A stretch of DNA of 33,319 nt, taken from the NCBI GenBank assembly GCA_018365455.1, contig JAGZJZ010000066.1, forward strand, positions 1-33,319. Direction: 5' to 3'. Within the stretch, counting starts at the first letter, position 1. Every line of letters starts with the position of its first letter. Shown here in pieces: positions 16,749-25,730 of the stretch. Position numbers and translations under genes: made by a program. The notes beneath the pieces were generated by a model. That model had not been told where the DNA came from. It did no database searches and saw only the letters and a list, made by a program, of their open reading frames with translations. This DNA is from Clostridiales bacterium (GTDB taxonomy: Bacteria > Bacillota > Clostridia > Lachnospirales > Lachnospiraceae).

Positions 16749-16762
16749 TGTACACGTGTACA
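16749..16762. promoter_or_regulatory. LacI-type operator
   Basis: TGTACACGTGTACA is a perfect 14-bp palindrome with the central CG favoured by LacI/GalR proteins. It begins about 12 bases after the -10 box, over the first transcribed bases, so a bound repressor would block initiation. Confidence 0.82.
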
Positions 16763-16819
16763 AAAAGTGTTACAAAAATATGGAAGAGGATTACTATTTT
16801 GTCAGTAGGGGGGAAGCAA

Positions 16820-17893
16820 ATGAGATATAAAGAAGATATAGATTTGGTGAAAAAAAGAATGGACGCATTTTGGTGTCAGGAAAAAATTGATCGGGCATGT
16901 ATAGCCGTGGTTGCGCCTAAGGTGAAAGGGATAAATATATCTCCCTTTCGAAATGACCTGGATTTTACAAATAATTTAGATGGCTTAAAACGGTATTGGA
17001 CGGATCCCGAAATAATCAGAGAAGTAAATTTGAATAAAATAAAGAACACATATTTTGGAGGAGAAGCAATTCCTTCTATATTTCAGAATTATGGAACATC
17101 GGGGCACTGTAATTATTATGGAGCGATTCCACAGTACCAGCAGGATACCATCTGGTTTGAACCGGTACTGAATAGCCTGGACTCAAATAAAATAGTATTT
17201 CAAGACGAAATATTAGAACGGCATTTAAAAATTGCAGAATATCTAAATGCAGAAGCAGTAGATGAGTATCTGGTGGGAATGCCGGATAGCTGTGGAACGC
17301 TGGATGCAATCTGTCACTTATATGGATCTGAAAATGTGTTGTTTGCATTTATGGAAGAGCCGGAGCTGCTGAAAGATGCGATTCATCTTATCAATAGAGG
17401 TTGGAAGTATTCCAATGAAAAGTTTTATGAGGCATCTAAGAAAAATTGTTCTGGATCGGTTCATTCCTGGATGCATTTATGGGCACCGGGCAGAGTGGCA
17501 CAGATGCAGTGTGACTTATCCGTTATGATATCAGCAAGTATGTATGAGGAATTTGTATTGCCGGAATTAGAAGAACAAATAGAATGGATAGATTATCCGG
17601 TTTATCACTTTGATGGGATCGAGCAGATCAAGCATTTGGATTATATCTTGGGTCTGAAGAAGCTGAAAGCGGTTCAGTGGACGCATGTGGCAGGACAGCC
17701 TTCGGCTGCTCATTATCTGCCGGTATTAAAGAAAATACAGGAAGGAGGCAAAAGCTTAATTGTTATGACGGTGAAAGAAGATATACCCATATTGTTAGCA
17801 AACCTTTCACCAGAAAAATTATATATCCATTGCGAGGCTGAGGATGAATACGAAGCCAGGGAGATTGTTAAATATGTGGAGAAGAATTCATAG
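16820..17893 (+). CDS. URO-D/corrinoid-methyltransferase-like protein (first)
   Basis: The 358-residue product looks like a uroporphyrinogen-decarboxylase-fold protein (PF01208-like), the fold shared by UroD and by corrinoid methyltransferases such as MtaA. Supporting segments are WMHLWAPGRVAQMQCDLSVM, YPVYHFDGIEQIKHLDYIL and VQWTHVAGQPSAAHYLP. In place of the HxC zinc motif of MtaA it has HFD, with a later cysteine in LYIHCEAEDE. The true reaction is not known. The ATG at 16820 follows AGGGGGGAAG; the open frame extends back to an ATG at 16748, but that lies inside the operator. As first gene of an alpha-xyloside operon it may act on a sugar or sugar derivative rather than in haem synthesis. 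Confidence 0.6.
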   Translation: MRYKEDIDLVKKRMDAFWCQEKIDRACIAVVAPKVKGINISPFRNDLDFTNNLDGLKRYWTDPEIIREVNLNKIKNTYFGGEAIPSIFQNYGTSGHCNYYGAIPQYQQDTIWFEPVLNSLDSNKIVFQDEILERHLKIAEYLNAEAVDEYLVGMPDSCGTLDAICHLYGSENVLFAFMEEPELLKDAIHLINRGWKYSNEKFYEASKKNCSGSVHSWMHLWAPGRVAQMQCDLSVMISASMYEEFVLPELEEQIEWIDYPVYHFDGIEQIKHLDYILGLKKLKAVQWTHVAGQPSAAHYLPVLKKIQEGGKSLIVMTVKEDIPILLANLSPEKLYIHCEAEDEYEAREIVKYVEKNS

Positions 17894-17967
17894 CATCATG
17901 TTTGGTATAAAATCTAAAAGAAAGAGAAGTCCGATTAAAATATAAGATTATGGATTGGGGTAGATGG

Positions 17968-20004
17968 ATGCTGATAAAAAACTTAGATTATGAAAAAAGC
18001 CGGTACCCGGTGGCAGTAAAAGGTTTTACTGTGGATGGAACAAAACTTATTCTGGAGGTCACCGATCAACAAAATGGAATATTCTATATTTCAATTGACG
18101 GAAAAAAAGAAAATGTGCTGAGTATCCGGATATATAGAAACCACTATTTGGGGACTGAGTATGATTTTATAAATCATAGATTTTTAAGTGAGCATACAGA
18201 AGTTAATATTATTGATGAGCAGGAGAGATTGATTCTTTCAACAAGCAGACTGTCAGTAATAATTAGTAAAAAGCCGTTTTCCTTTTGTGTTTATGATTGC
18301 AATAACCGCAAAGTTTACGAAGAACAGTTTTCGGATGTCAATTCTGTGCTGGATGGGTTTGAACGAATTATGCCAATGGGGTATACAGAGGATAGCCAGG
18401 GGTATAACACATATATGAATATCTGCAGCAGATTGAAGCCACAGGAATTCATTTATGGGCTCGGAGAACATTTTACTGAGTTTAATAAAAGAGGACAGTG
18501 CATCCGTATGTGGAATTCAGACACACTGGGCTGTCGAGATGATAAAGCGTATAAGAATATTCCTTTTTATCTTAGCAGCGAAGGATATGGGTTGTTCGTA
18601 AACTCTTATCGGGATGTGCTGTTTAACATAGGAACGGAGTCCAACGCCTCACTAAGTATTCATGTTCCCGGTGAAGAAGTGGAGTATTACATTATTACAG
18701 GTGAGAATCAGAAACAGATTGTCAGTACCTTTACCAATCTGACAGGACCGGCAGCTATGCCGCCGGATTGGAGCTTTGGTCTTTGGTATTCTACCGGATT
18801 TAAGGATTCTGATAGGCAGAGTGTTCTGGAGGATGCTATAAAATTCAGAGAATTAGACATTCCCTGTAACGTATTTCATTTGGACTGTTACTGGCTCAGG
18901 GAAGATATGTGGTGTGATTTTGTATGGGATGAAGAACGATATCCAGATAGAATAGATATGATTCAAAAGCTAAAAGAAATGGACTATAAATTATGTCTTT
19001 GGATGAATCCTTACGTAACAGTGAAATCACAGATGTATAGGGAGGGGGATGAAAAGGGGTATTTTATAAAAGACATAAATGGAAATACCTATAAAGCGGA
19101 TCTGTGGCATGGATTGTTATCCTTTTGTGCGGTATTGGATGTGACGAACCCCTCAGCCGTAAGCTGGTATCAGGGAAAATTGAGAAATATTTTAAGAGAA
19201 GGCGTGGATGTCCTAAAAACGGATTTTGGGGAGGATATTCCGGAAGACAGTTTGTTCTTTAACGGTAAACGAGGATATGAAATGCGAAATATTTATTCTA
19301 ATCTTTACAATAGTATCGTTTACGGCGTTACGAATGAAGTCAATCCGGATGGGATGGTTTGGGGGAGAAGCGGAAGTGCCGGGATGCAGAAATTTCCAGT
19401 CTGCTGGTCAGGTGATCCGCGGTCCTGCTATGAAGGAATGGCAGCAACATTAAAAGGAGGCTTGTCAATTGGTATTTCAGGGGTACCGTTTTGGAGCCAT
19501 GATATTGGGGGGTTCTATGGAAATGTATCAGAAGACGTTTTTGTTCGGTGGGTTCAATTTGGAATATTTTCTTCCCACAGCAGGCTTCATGGTACGACAA
19601 CGCGACAGCCGTGGGCATATTCAGATCGTACTTTCAGGATAACCTGTGATTATATTAAGCTGCGTTACCGCCTTATGCCGTATATTATTGAGAATGCGAA
19701 AATATGTGCGGAAGAAGGAATTCCATTTATCAGACCTCTTTGTCTGGAACATCAGGATCCGGCTGTTTTACATATATGGGATGAATATTACTTTGGAAAT
19801 AATATGATTGTGGCACCTGTATTTGGTGGAGACCGGGAAAGAAGAGCGGTATATCTTCCGGAAGGTGAATGGACGGATCTGTTAACGGGGAAGGATTACG
19901 CAGGAAAACAATGGTATGAAATAGAATGTGGACTGGAGTATATACCAGTATTTTTTAAGGAGTTAACTGGTTTGGAAAATATTACTACATTATTCCTGAA
20001 ATAA
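17968..20004 (+). CDS. yicI: GH31 alpha-xylosidase (YicI-like)
   Basis: The 678-residue enzyme resembles E. coli YicI along its length. An N-terminal beta domain runs to about residue 250, then a catalytic TIM barrel follows. The nucleophile is D419 in LKTDFGED and the acid/base D483 in CWSGDPRS; GLSIGISGVPFWSHDIGGF and SSHSRLHG are further GH31 motifs. YicI releases alpha-xylose from isoprimeverose-type xyloglucan fragments. No signal peptide is seen, so cleavage is cytoplasmic after import. The start at 17968 (MLIKNLDYEKS) is preferred because GGGGTAG precedes it; 17950 is an in-frame ATG with no ribosome site. Specificity for xylosides rather than glucosides is inferred from similarity to YicI. 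Confidence 0.88.
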   Translation: MLIKNLDYEKSRYPVAVKGFTVDGTKLILEVTDQQNGIFYISIDGKKENVLSIRIYRNHYLGTEYDFINHRFLSEHTEVNIIDEQERLILSTSRLSVIISKKPFSFCVYDCNNRKVYEEQFSDVNSVLDGFERIMPMGYTEDSQGYNTYMNICSRLKPQEFIYGLGEHFTEFNKRGQCIRMWNSDTLGCRDDKAYKNIPFYLSSEGYGLFVNSYRDVLFNIGTESNASLSIHVPGEEVEYYIITGENQKQIVSTFTNLTGPAAMPPDWSFGLWYSTGFKDSDRQSVLEDAIKFRELDIPCNVFHLDCYWLREDMWCDFVWDEERYPDRIDMIQKLKEMDYKLCLWMNPYVTVKSQMYREGDEKGYFIKDINGNTYKADLWHGLLSFCAVLDVTNPSAVSWYQGKLRNILREGVDVLKTDFGEDIPEDSLFFNGKRGYEMRNIYSNLYNSIVYGVTNEVNPDGMVWGRSGSAGMQKFPVCWSGDPRSCYEGMAATLKGGLSIGISGVPFWSHDIGGFYGNVSEDVFVRWVQFGIFSSHSRLHGTTTRQPWAYSDRTFRITCDYIKLRYRLMPYIIENAKICAEEGIPFIRPLCLEHQDPAVLHIWDEYYFGNNMIVAPVFGGDRERRAVYLPEGEWTDLLTGKDYAGKQWYEIECGLEYIPVFFKELTGLENITTLFLK

Positions 20005-20040
20005 AAATGATAAAGTCATTATAAGGAGGGGAGAAGGGAG

Positions 20041-21312
20041 ATGGAGCAAATGGATATGGAGCGGGATATCGGTATTATACGTGAACTTAGCAAGCAGGTA
20101 AAGGAGATTGCACAAAAGCCGGACTATGAGAAAAAAAAGAAAAAATGGGCAGATCATAATGAATTAACTGGTGATATGGAACCTTTACTTTGGATCTGTC
20201 CCGATGATGACGGAGGGTGGCTGGAGTTGATAGAAAAGAAGGATTTATTGACAATAGATCCTGATTTCAGATGCCTGGAATGGCAGTTGAGAAAAATGAT
20301 TTACCATCACAAATATTTTCACGATGACTATGTAATTGAACCGGTGGTGCGGTTTGAGGTTCCGGGTGAATATACGGGATATGCTTATGGCAGCCAAACT
20401 CAAACGTCTGCTTGGGGAATAAAGATAGAACCCATGGGGACTTCTAAAGGAGCGTACCGCATAAACAACTATTTAAATGACGATGAGAACCGTAATCGGC
20501 TGCTGGGTCATCAGGTAGATTTTATTACAGACCAACCCAGGCTGGAGGAATTAAAAGAAAAGTATAAGGAAGCGATTTGCGGCAATTTGGATATTGAATT
20601 TCATGTTCCTTATAGTGTACTGGTGCAGAGCCTGCTGATCGAACTGGTTCATTTACGGGGGCTGACAGAACTGATGCTGGATCTGTATGATGAGCCGGAG
20701 GAGCTTCATAAAATCTTAGATCATATGTCTGCATCCAAAGTAAAGCTTCTGGAACGTCTGGAGGAGAAAGGAGAGACATTTGATAACTGTTCCAACATTT
20801 ATACGGGATCGGGAGGGCTGGGCTATACCAACCACAGCGTAAAAGATAAGGAAAGGGTGAAACTTCATGAAATGTGGGGGTTTGCAGATTCACAGGAATT
20901 TAGCAGTGTATCTACGGAGATGTTTCGGGAATTTGCACTTCAATATCAGAAAAGAGGGTTAACAAAATTTGGGTATGCATGTTATGGCTGCTGTGAGCCT
21001 CTGGATTTGAAGTACGAAGCAATCTTTTCAGAACTTCCTAACATTAGAAGGATTAGTGTAAGTCCATGGAGTAATATCCACATAGCGGCTGAGGCTATCG
21101 GTAAAAAAGCCATATATTCCAGAAAGCCGGATCCGGCACAAATCTGCAGTGGTTTTGATACACGTGAAATTGAAAATCAATTATCAGATTTGAAATCAGT
21201 AACAGCAGGAAAATGTTATACGGAAATAATATTAAAAGATATACGAACGATTCATCATAATCCTCAGACGTTAACAAAATATGTGGATTTGGTAAATAAA
21301 ATTATGAAGTAA
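20041..21312 (+). CDS. URO-D-like protein (second)
   Basis: This 423-residue protein appears to be a distant URO-D/methyltransferase-fold member of a type found in Clostridia sugar loci; no function is established. The most striking segment is FGYACYGCCEPLD followed by IRRISVSPWSNIHIAAEAIG and YSRKPDPAQICSGFD. The clustered cysteines could bind zinc, as the HxC...C site does in methylcobamide:CoM methyltransferases. It shares little obvious sequence with the first URO-D-like protein but occupies the same operon. An AAGGAGGGGAG stretch lies upstream; starts at 20041, 20050 or 20056 are all possible. Sequence-profile comparison would decide the family. Confidence 0.5.
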   Translation: MEQMDMERDIGIIRELSKQVKEIAQKPDYEKKKKKWADHNELTGDMEPLLWICPDDDGGWLELIEKKDLLTIDPDFRCLEWQLRKMIYHHKYFHDDYVIEPVVRFEVPGEYTGYAYGSQTQTSAWGIKIEPMGTSKGAYRINNYLNDDENRNRLLGHQVDFITDQPRLEELKEKYKEAICGNLDIEFHVPYSVLVQSLLIELVHLRGLTELMLDLYDEPEELHKILDHMSASKVKLLERLEEKGETFDNCSNIYTGSGGLGYTNHSVKDKERVKLHEMWGFADSQEFSSVSTEMFREFALQYQKRGLTKFGYACYGCCEPLDLKYEAIFSELPNIRRISVSPWSNIHIAAEAIGKKAIYSRKPDPAQICSGFDTREIENQLSDLKSVTAGKCYTEIILKDIRTIHHNPQTLTKYVDLVNKIMK

Positions 21313-21412
21313 GGAGGATAAACCTTGTAAGAAGTACATGAATACGCTTTGGGTAAATGAAGAGAGTAGCAGTGATCAACAGATTCATGTTGGAAGAGAG
21401 GAAGGTATACAT

Positions 21413-22840
21413 ATGAAATTGAAAAAGTTAAGTGCATTTTTATTGGCTGTTATGATGACGGCTGGAACAATAGCGGGGTGCGGGCAGGGAAACAGTAAAG
21501 GAGAACAGGAAACAAAAGAAACGGTTGCCCAGGAAACACAGAATCAGCAGAAATCAACGGGAGAACTTATGGGGGACAACCTGAAGTTTGATCCGGCTGC
21601 CCAAATAGCTGGGGGGGAAGATGTGAATCTCAGTATTTGGGTTCCTGCTGCATGGGAAGAATACTATCGTAAATGGACCGCGGAATATACAAAGATTCAT
21701 CCGAATGTCAGTTTCGATTTTACCATTACTTCTTTTGATGATCATTGGAAGAAAGTACCGCTTGCGATTAAGACGGACAGTGGTCCGGATTTGTTTTGGA
21801 TGCATAATTCAGTAAATGAGATTATGATTCCTCATATGGAGCCGCTTCCGGAAGAAAAATTTCCTTTGGATAAGGTAAAGAGCGATTTCAGACAGGTAGA
21901 ATCCAATATTATTGATGATAAACTGTATTATGTGGATATGGGACTTATGACAGGAGTTATTTTCTACAATAAAGATATCTGGTCGGATGCTGGCCTGACT
22001 GACGCGGATATTCCTAAAAATTGGGATGATTTCAGAGAAATTGCAAAGAAGCTGACCGTTAAGGATGAGAATGGTAATATCCAGGTAGCAGGATTTAATA
22101 CCAATAATGCAGAATATATCTGGGTTGATTTAATGTATCAACAAGGAAAATGGCTGTTTGGAGAGGATGAGACAACACCTGTATTTTCATCACCAGAGGC
22201 ACTGAAAGCCGCCCAATTAATGAATGATATCTATAATGTGGACGAAAGTGGAAGCGGAACTCAGCCCAAAGGAGAAGAAGCATTTGCCAACCAAAAAGCT
22301 GCCATGATTTACTGCTGGGGCTGGGCAAGCAACTATTTTAAATCCAATTTTCCAAACCTTAATTATGGGGCATTCCCTCTTCCGGTATTTGATGAAAACA
22401 ATTTTGTGGCTTATGGCAGGAATAACGGAGATGTTTCATTAGGAGTCAGCAAGTACTCTGATGATAATAAGAAACAGGCAGCACTGGATTTTGTTCTTTA
22501 CCAGATGTGCAATAATGACATGATAATTGAATACGATGTATTTGATGGAATGGCACCATCAAAATACAGCCTTACGGATCATGAGGCAATACAGGAGGAA
22601 CCAGTATTAAAAGTGGAAGCAGAAATGTTGGACAAAACCATATGGCCGGGAGCAGTTCCGGATAATTATTTCAGTGATATTCAGAAATACATAGGACAGT
22701 CCATATTGATCAATAAGACAAAGCCGGAAGATGCGTTAGAAGAGGCAGCCAGGATGGTGAAGGAAGGGCTTGAAGGTAAAAATTTCAAGACAGTAGAGCG
22801 GAAATCTGCATTGGCGGATAAATTGACCACACAAAAATAA
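21413..22840 (+). CDS. Sugar ABC transporter lipoprotein binding protein
   Basis: The 475-residue family-1 extracellular solute-binding protein has a signal sequence beginning MKLKKLSAFLLAVMMTAGTI and ending in lipobox IAGC. A charged, Glu/Gln/Lys-rich linker and the binding domain follow. ATG 21413 is chosen because GAGGAAGG precedes it; an open frame from 21338 would put hydrophilic residues before the signal peptide. With the two downstream permeases it forms a CUT1-type importer. Since the operon encodes GH31 and GH172 enzymes, it probably binds a xylose- or fructose/arabinose-containing oligosaccharide. Confidence 0.92.
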   Translation: MKLKKLSAFLLAVMMTAGTIAGCGQGNSKGEQETKETVAQETQNQQKSTGELMGDNLKFDPAAQIAGGEDVNLSIWVPAAWEEYYRKWTAEYTKIHPNVSFDFTITSFDDHWKKVPLAIKTDSGPDLFWMHNSVNEIMIPHMEPLPEEKFPLDKVKSDFRQVESNIIDDKLYYVDMGLMTGVIFYNKDIWSDAGLTDADIPKNWDDFREIAKKLTVKDENGNIQVAGFNTNNAEYIWVDLMYQQGKWLFGEDETTPVFSSPEALKAAQLMNDIYNVDESGSGTQPKGEEAFANQKAAMIYCWGWASNYFKSNFPNLNYGAFPLPVFDENNFVAYGRNNGDVSLGVSKYSDDNKKQAALDFVLYQMCNNDMIIEYDVFDGMAPSKYSLTDHEAIQEEPVLKVEAEMLDKTIWPGAVPDNYFSDIQKYIGQSILINKTKPEDALEEAARMVKEGLEGKNFKTVERKSALADKLTTQK

Positions 22841-22851
22841 ATGAAATAGAT

Positions 22852-22888
22852 GCAAGCAGCAAGCCCGGCCGTTTGGCTTGCTGCTCGC
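22852..22888 (+). other. Intercistronic stem-loop after second binding-protein gene
   Basis: GCAAGCAGCAAGCC (22852-22865) pairs with GGCTTGCTGCTCGC (22875-22888), one G-U in 14 bp. The hairpin lies between the binding protein and first permease, without a T-run. It mirrors the stem-loop at 9983-10012 in the other sugar operon in position, not in sequence. Confidence 0.65.
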
Positions 22889-22911
22889 GGGAATGAACGG
22901 AGGTATGGCAG

Positions 22912-23793
22912 GTGGGGCAAAAGAAAAGTAAATTAACGAGTCAGAAGGTTATGATATGGGGAACCCTTGGTGCTATGGGGATATTTTATGGATTATTTTT
23001 ATTGATCCCCATTCTCTATGCCCTGGCAGGTAGTTTTTGTGATTGGAATCCGATGATCGGACAGATGGATTTTAAAGGGATAGAGAATTATAAAACCATA
23101 TTCACATCCACAGCGTTTCATAAAGCAATGATAAATACACTTTTCTTTACGATTGTAGTAACCTTTTTCAGGGTATCGCTTGGTATCATTTTGGCAGTAC
23201 TGATTGATTCTATCGGGATTTTCAAATCTTTTTTCAGAACGGTTTACTTTTTGCCGGTTGTAGCTTCTATTGTCGCTATATCTCTGGTGTGGGTATGGAT
23301 ATTTGAACCGACAAGCGGTATTCTGAACCAAATTCTTGGATTTTTTGGAATTCAGGGTCTGGGATGGCTGAAAGATCAAAATTTGGCGCTTCCTTCTGTT
23401 ATGATTGCTACAATCTGGAAGGATGTAGGCTTTGCAATGGTATTTTACCTGGCTGGTTTAAATGGGATCTCCAGGTCGTTGTATGAAGCGGCAGAAGTGG
23501 ATGGAGCAGGACCAGTTCAGAAATTTTTCAAAATACAACTGCCCATGCTTTCTTCTACTACGGTATTGGTTGCAGTAACAGGGATCATTACCTATATTCA
23601 AATGTTCGACCAGGTATTTATGATGACGGAAAAAGCAGGTCCCAACAACGCGACGTTAACTGCCGTTTATATGCTGTACGAGGAGGCATTTATTGATTAC
23701 CGGTTTGGAAATGCGGCAGTCATAGCTTTCGTCATTTTCCTGATCACGTTGGTATTCTCGGTGCTCCAAATGAAATTAGAACGCAATGATTAG
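22912..23793 (+). CDS. Sugar ABC permease (MalF/UgpA-like)
   Basis: The 293-residue membrane subunit has about six transmembrane segments and the EAA loop YEAAEVDGAGPVQKFFKIQL, which docks the ATPase. Translation begins with GTG at 22912 after a GGAGG site at about 22900. The gene follows the stem-loop after the binding-protein gene and its 3' end nearly abuts the next permease, so the two are likely translationally linked. Confidence 0.9.
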   Translation: MGQKKSKLTSQKVMIWGTLGAMGIFYGLFLLIPILYALAGSFCDWNPMIGQMDFKGIENYKTIFTSTAFHKAMINTLFFTIVVTFFRVSLGIILAVLIDSIGIFKSFFRTVYFLPVVASIVAISLVWVWIFEPTSGILNQILGFFGIQGLGWLKDQNLALPSVMIATIWKDVGFAMVFYLAGLNGISRSLYEAAEVDGAGPVQKFFKIQLPMLSSTTVLVAVTGIITYIQMFDQVFMMTEKAGPNNATLTAVYMLYEEAFIDYRFGNAAVIAFVIFLITLVFSVLQMKLERND

Positions 23794-23803
23794 GAGGAAA
23801 GCC

Positions 23804-24631
23804 ATGAAAAAGAAAATTCGGATATCAAATATAATTATTTATTTCATACTTTTTCTGGGAACCATTATGATTCTCTTTCCATTTTTCTGGATGTTTATAT
23901 CATCTTTTAAAACAATGGAAGAAATTGTAGCATTTCCGCCCACCTTTTTTCCAAAAGCACCTACTGTTCAGAATTATATAAATGTTTGGAAAGAAATGAA
24001 TTTTGACCAATATTTTCTAAACAGTATTTTTGTACTGATAGTAAAAACGCTGATCATTATCTACACCAGCGTGCTGGCAGGGTATGTTTTTTCAAAGCTT
24101 CAATTTAAATTCAAAAATGGAATATTCTTAATCGTTCTGGCAACGATGATGGTTCCATATCCGGTTACGATTCTATCACTCTATCAGGAGATGGTGTGGT
24201 TTCAATGGATTGACAGTTATAAGGCACTGATCATTACGGGAGTCTTTAATACATTTGGGATATTCGTAATGAAGCAGTTTATAACCAGTATCCCGGATTC
24301 GCTCATTGAATCAGCCAGACTGGATGGTTGTGGAGAATTTAGAATTCTACATAAAATTATCATGCCGCTCATTAAACCGGCGTTGTCAGCACTTGCTATA
24401 TTTATCTGTCTGCAGATATGGAATGACTTCTTGTGGCCTTTCCTGGTTTTGAACAGCGATAAAAAATATACCATTCCCGTGGGTCTTGCGTTATTCAAAG
24501 GAAGATATTATACAGATTATGCGAAACAGCTGACAGGAGCGGCTATTACAATTGTTCCGGTTTTAGTCATTTATCTGTTCTTGCAAAAACAATTTGTAGA
24601 AGGAATTACGATGGCTGGTTTGAAAGAATAA
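23804..24631 (+). CDS. Sugar ABC permease (MalG/UgpE-like)
   Basis: The partner membrane subunit has 275 residues and about six transmembrane segments. Its EAA-type loop reads ESARLDGCGEFRILHKIIMP. The C-terminus QKQFVEGITMAGLKE is characteristic of MalG-type subunits. ATG 23804 is preferred because AGGAGG precedes it; the in-frame ATG at 23786 overlaps the previous gene and would lie before this site. No ATPase gene follows. Confidence 0.9.
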   Translation: MKKKIRISNIIIYFILFLGTIMILFPFFWMFISSFKTMEEIVAFPPTFFPKAPTVQNYINVWKEMNFDQYFLNSIFVLIVKTLIIIYTSVLAGYVFSKLQFKFKNGIFLIVLATMMVPYPVTILSLYQEMVWFQWIDSYKALIITGVFNTFGIFVMKQFITSIPDSLIESARLDGCGEFRILHKIIMPLIKPALSALAIFICLQIWNDFLWPFLVLNSDKKYTIPVGLALFKGRYYTDYAKQLTGAAITIVPVLVIYLFLQKQFVEGITMAGLKE

Positions 24632-24647
24632 GGAAAGGAGAATTTAT

Positions 24648-25724
24648 ATGCTGTCAGATCTTGGAAAGTTACAGGAAGGAAGTTCGTTTTCAATCTGCCC
24701 GGAAAATTTTACCGGAGAAAAAGGCGGTGCATGCAGAGCACAAACAGGAACAGGTGCACATTTTTCCCGGGAACTGGGCCCGGGATATAAGATGTCACCC
24801 AGTATTATAATAAAATCAGGGGAGGAATTTATCCTGGGAGAGATTCAGGGGATGGGGGAAATTACACATATGTGGATGACCTGTCCGGTAGATGCATGGA
24901 GAGATCTTATTCTGGAATGTTACTGGGATGGGGAGGAGGAGCCATCTGTCTGTGTTCCTGTGGGTGATTTTTTTTGTAATGGATGGTGTGAGCATGTGAA
25001 TATTAATTCTATTCCCATTACAGTGGCTCCAAGGGGAGGGTTTAATTCTTATTGGAATATGCCGTTTCTAAAAAGTGCTAAAATTGTTATGAGAAACCTT
25101 TATTATGAGGATTGTGTAATTTATTATCAAATTGATTTTACGAAAAGAAAGCCGGAGGTGGAGCCGGTATATTTTCATGCCCAGTTTCGACGAAAAAATC
25201 CTACTGTAAAAGGGGAACCTTTTGTTATACTGGATCAGGTTAAGGGACGCGGGCACTATGTGGGGACGTATCTGGCATGGCAATCCAACAGCTGTGACTG
25301 GTGGGGTGAAGGAGAAGTGAAATTTTTTCTTGATGGAGATATGAAATATCCTACAATCTGTTCAACCGGAACAGAGGATTACTTTGGAGGTGCTTATAAT
25401 TTTGAACAGCCTAAGGGACAATACTGTAATTATTCAGCACCATTTCTTGGCTTTGCACAAATGGCACCTCCTGATGGGTTATATGCAAGCCAACAGCGTT
25501 TTGGGATGTACCGGTGGCACATTTATGATAAAATACAATTTGAACAAGATATCCGGGTAGAGATTCAGCCCCTCGGAGTTCGTTATAATCAAAAATATCT
25601 GCTTTTGCAGGAGGATATTGCGTCTGTGGCAATATGGTATCAGACAGAGCCGCATGCTGCATTTCCAGTGCTTCCAGATGAAGATGAACGATACGTAACC
25701 CGTAAAATAGATTGGAATAAATAA
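24648..25724 (+). CDS. GH172 (DUF2961) glycoside hydrolase
   Basis: The 358-residue protein has the DUF2961 jelly-roll architecture. Key segments are MGEITHMWMT, VGDFFCNGW, APRGGFNSYWNMPF, the central GTEDYFGGAYNF with candidate catalytic E243, and FGMYRWHIYDKI. Characterised GH172 enzymes act on D-fructofuranosides (difructose dianhydride I chemistry) or D-arabinofuranosides. No signal peptide is seen, so a cytoplasmic role on imported glycans fits. It is the last gene of the operon, 16 bp after the permease and with a GGAAAGGAG site. The sugar specificity cannot be read from the sequence. Confidence 0.88.
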   Translation: MLSDLGKLQEGSSFSICPENFTGEKGGACRAQTGTGAHFSRELGPGYKMSPSIIIKSGEEFILGEIQGMGEITHMWMTCPVDAWRDLILECYWDGEEEPSVCVPVGDFFCNGWCEHVNINSIPITVAPRGGFNSYWNMPFLKSAKIVMRNLYYEDCVIYYQIDFTKRKPEVEPVYFHAQFRRKNPTVKGEPFVILDQVKGRGHYVGTYLAWQSNSCDWWGEGEVKFFLDGDMKYPTICSTGTEDYFGGAYNFEQPKGQYCNYSAPFLGFAQMAPPDGLYASQQRFGMYRWHIYDKIQFEQDIRVEIQPLGVRYNQKYLLLQEDIASVAIWYQTEPHAAFPVLPDEDERYVTRKIDWNK

Positions 25725-25730
25725 TTTATG

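Noticed and set aside
16748..16819. Upstream in-frame ATG as start of the first URO-D-like protein
   Set aside because: It lies inside the LacI-type operator, has no ribosome site, and the ATG at 16820 has a strong one.
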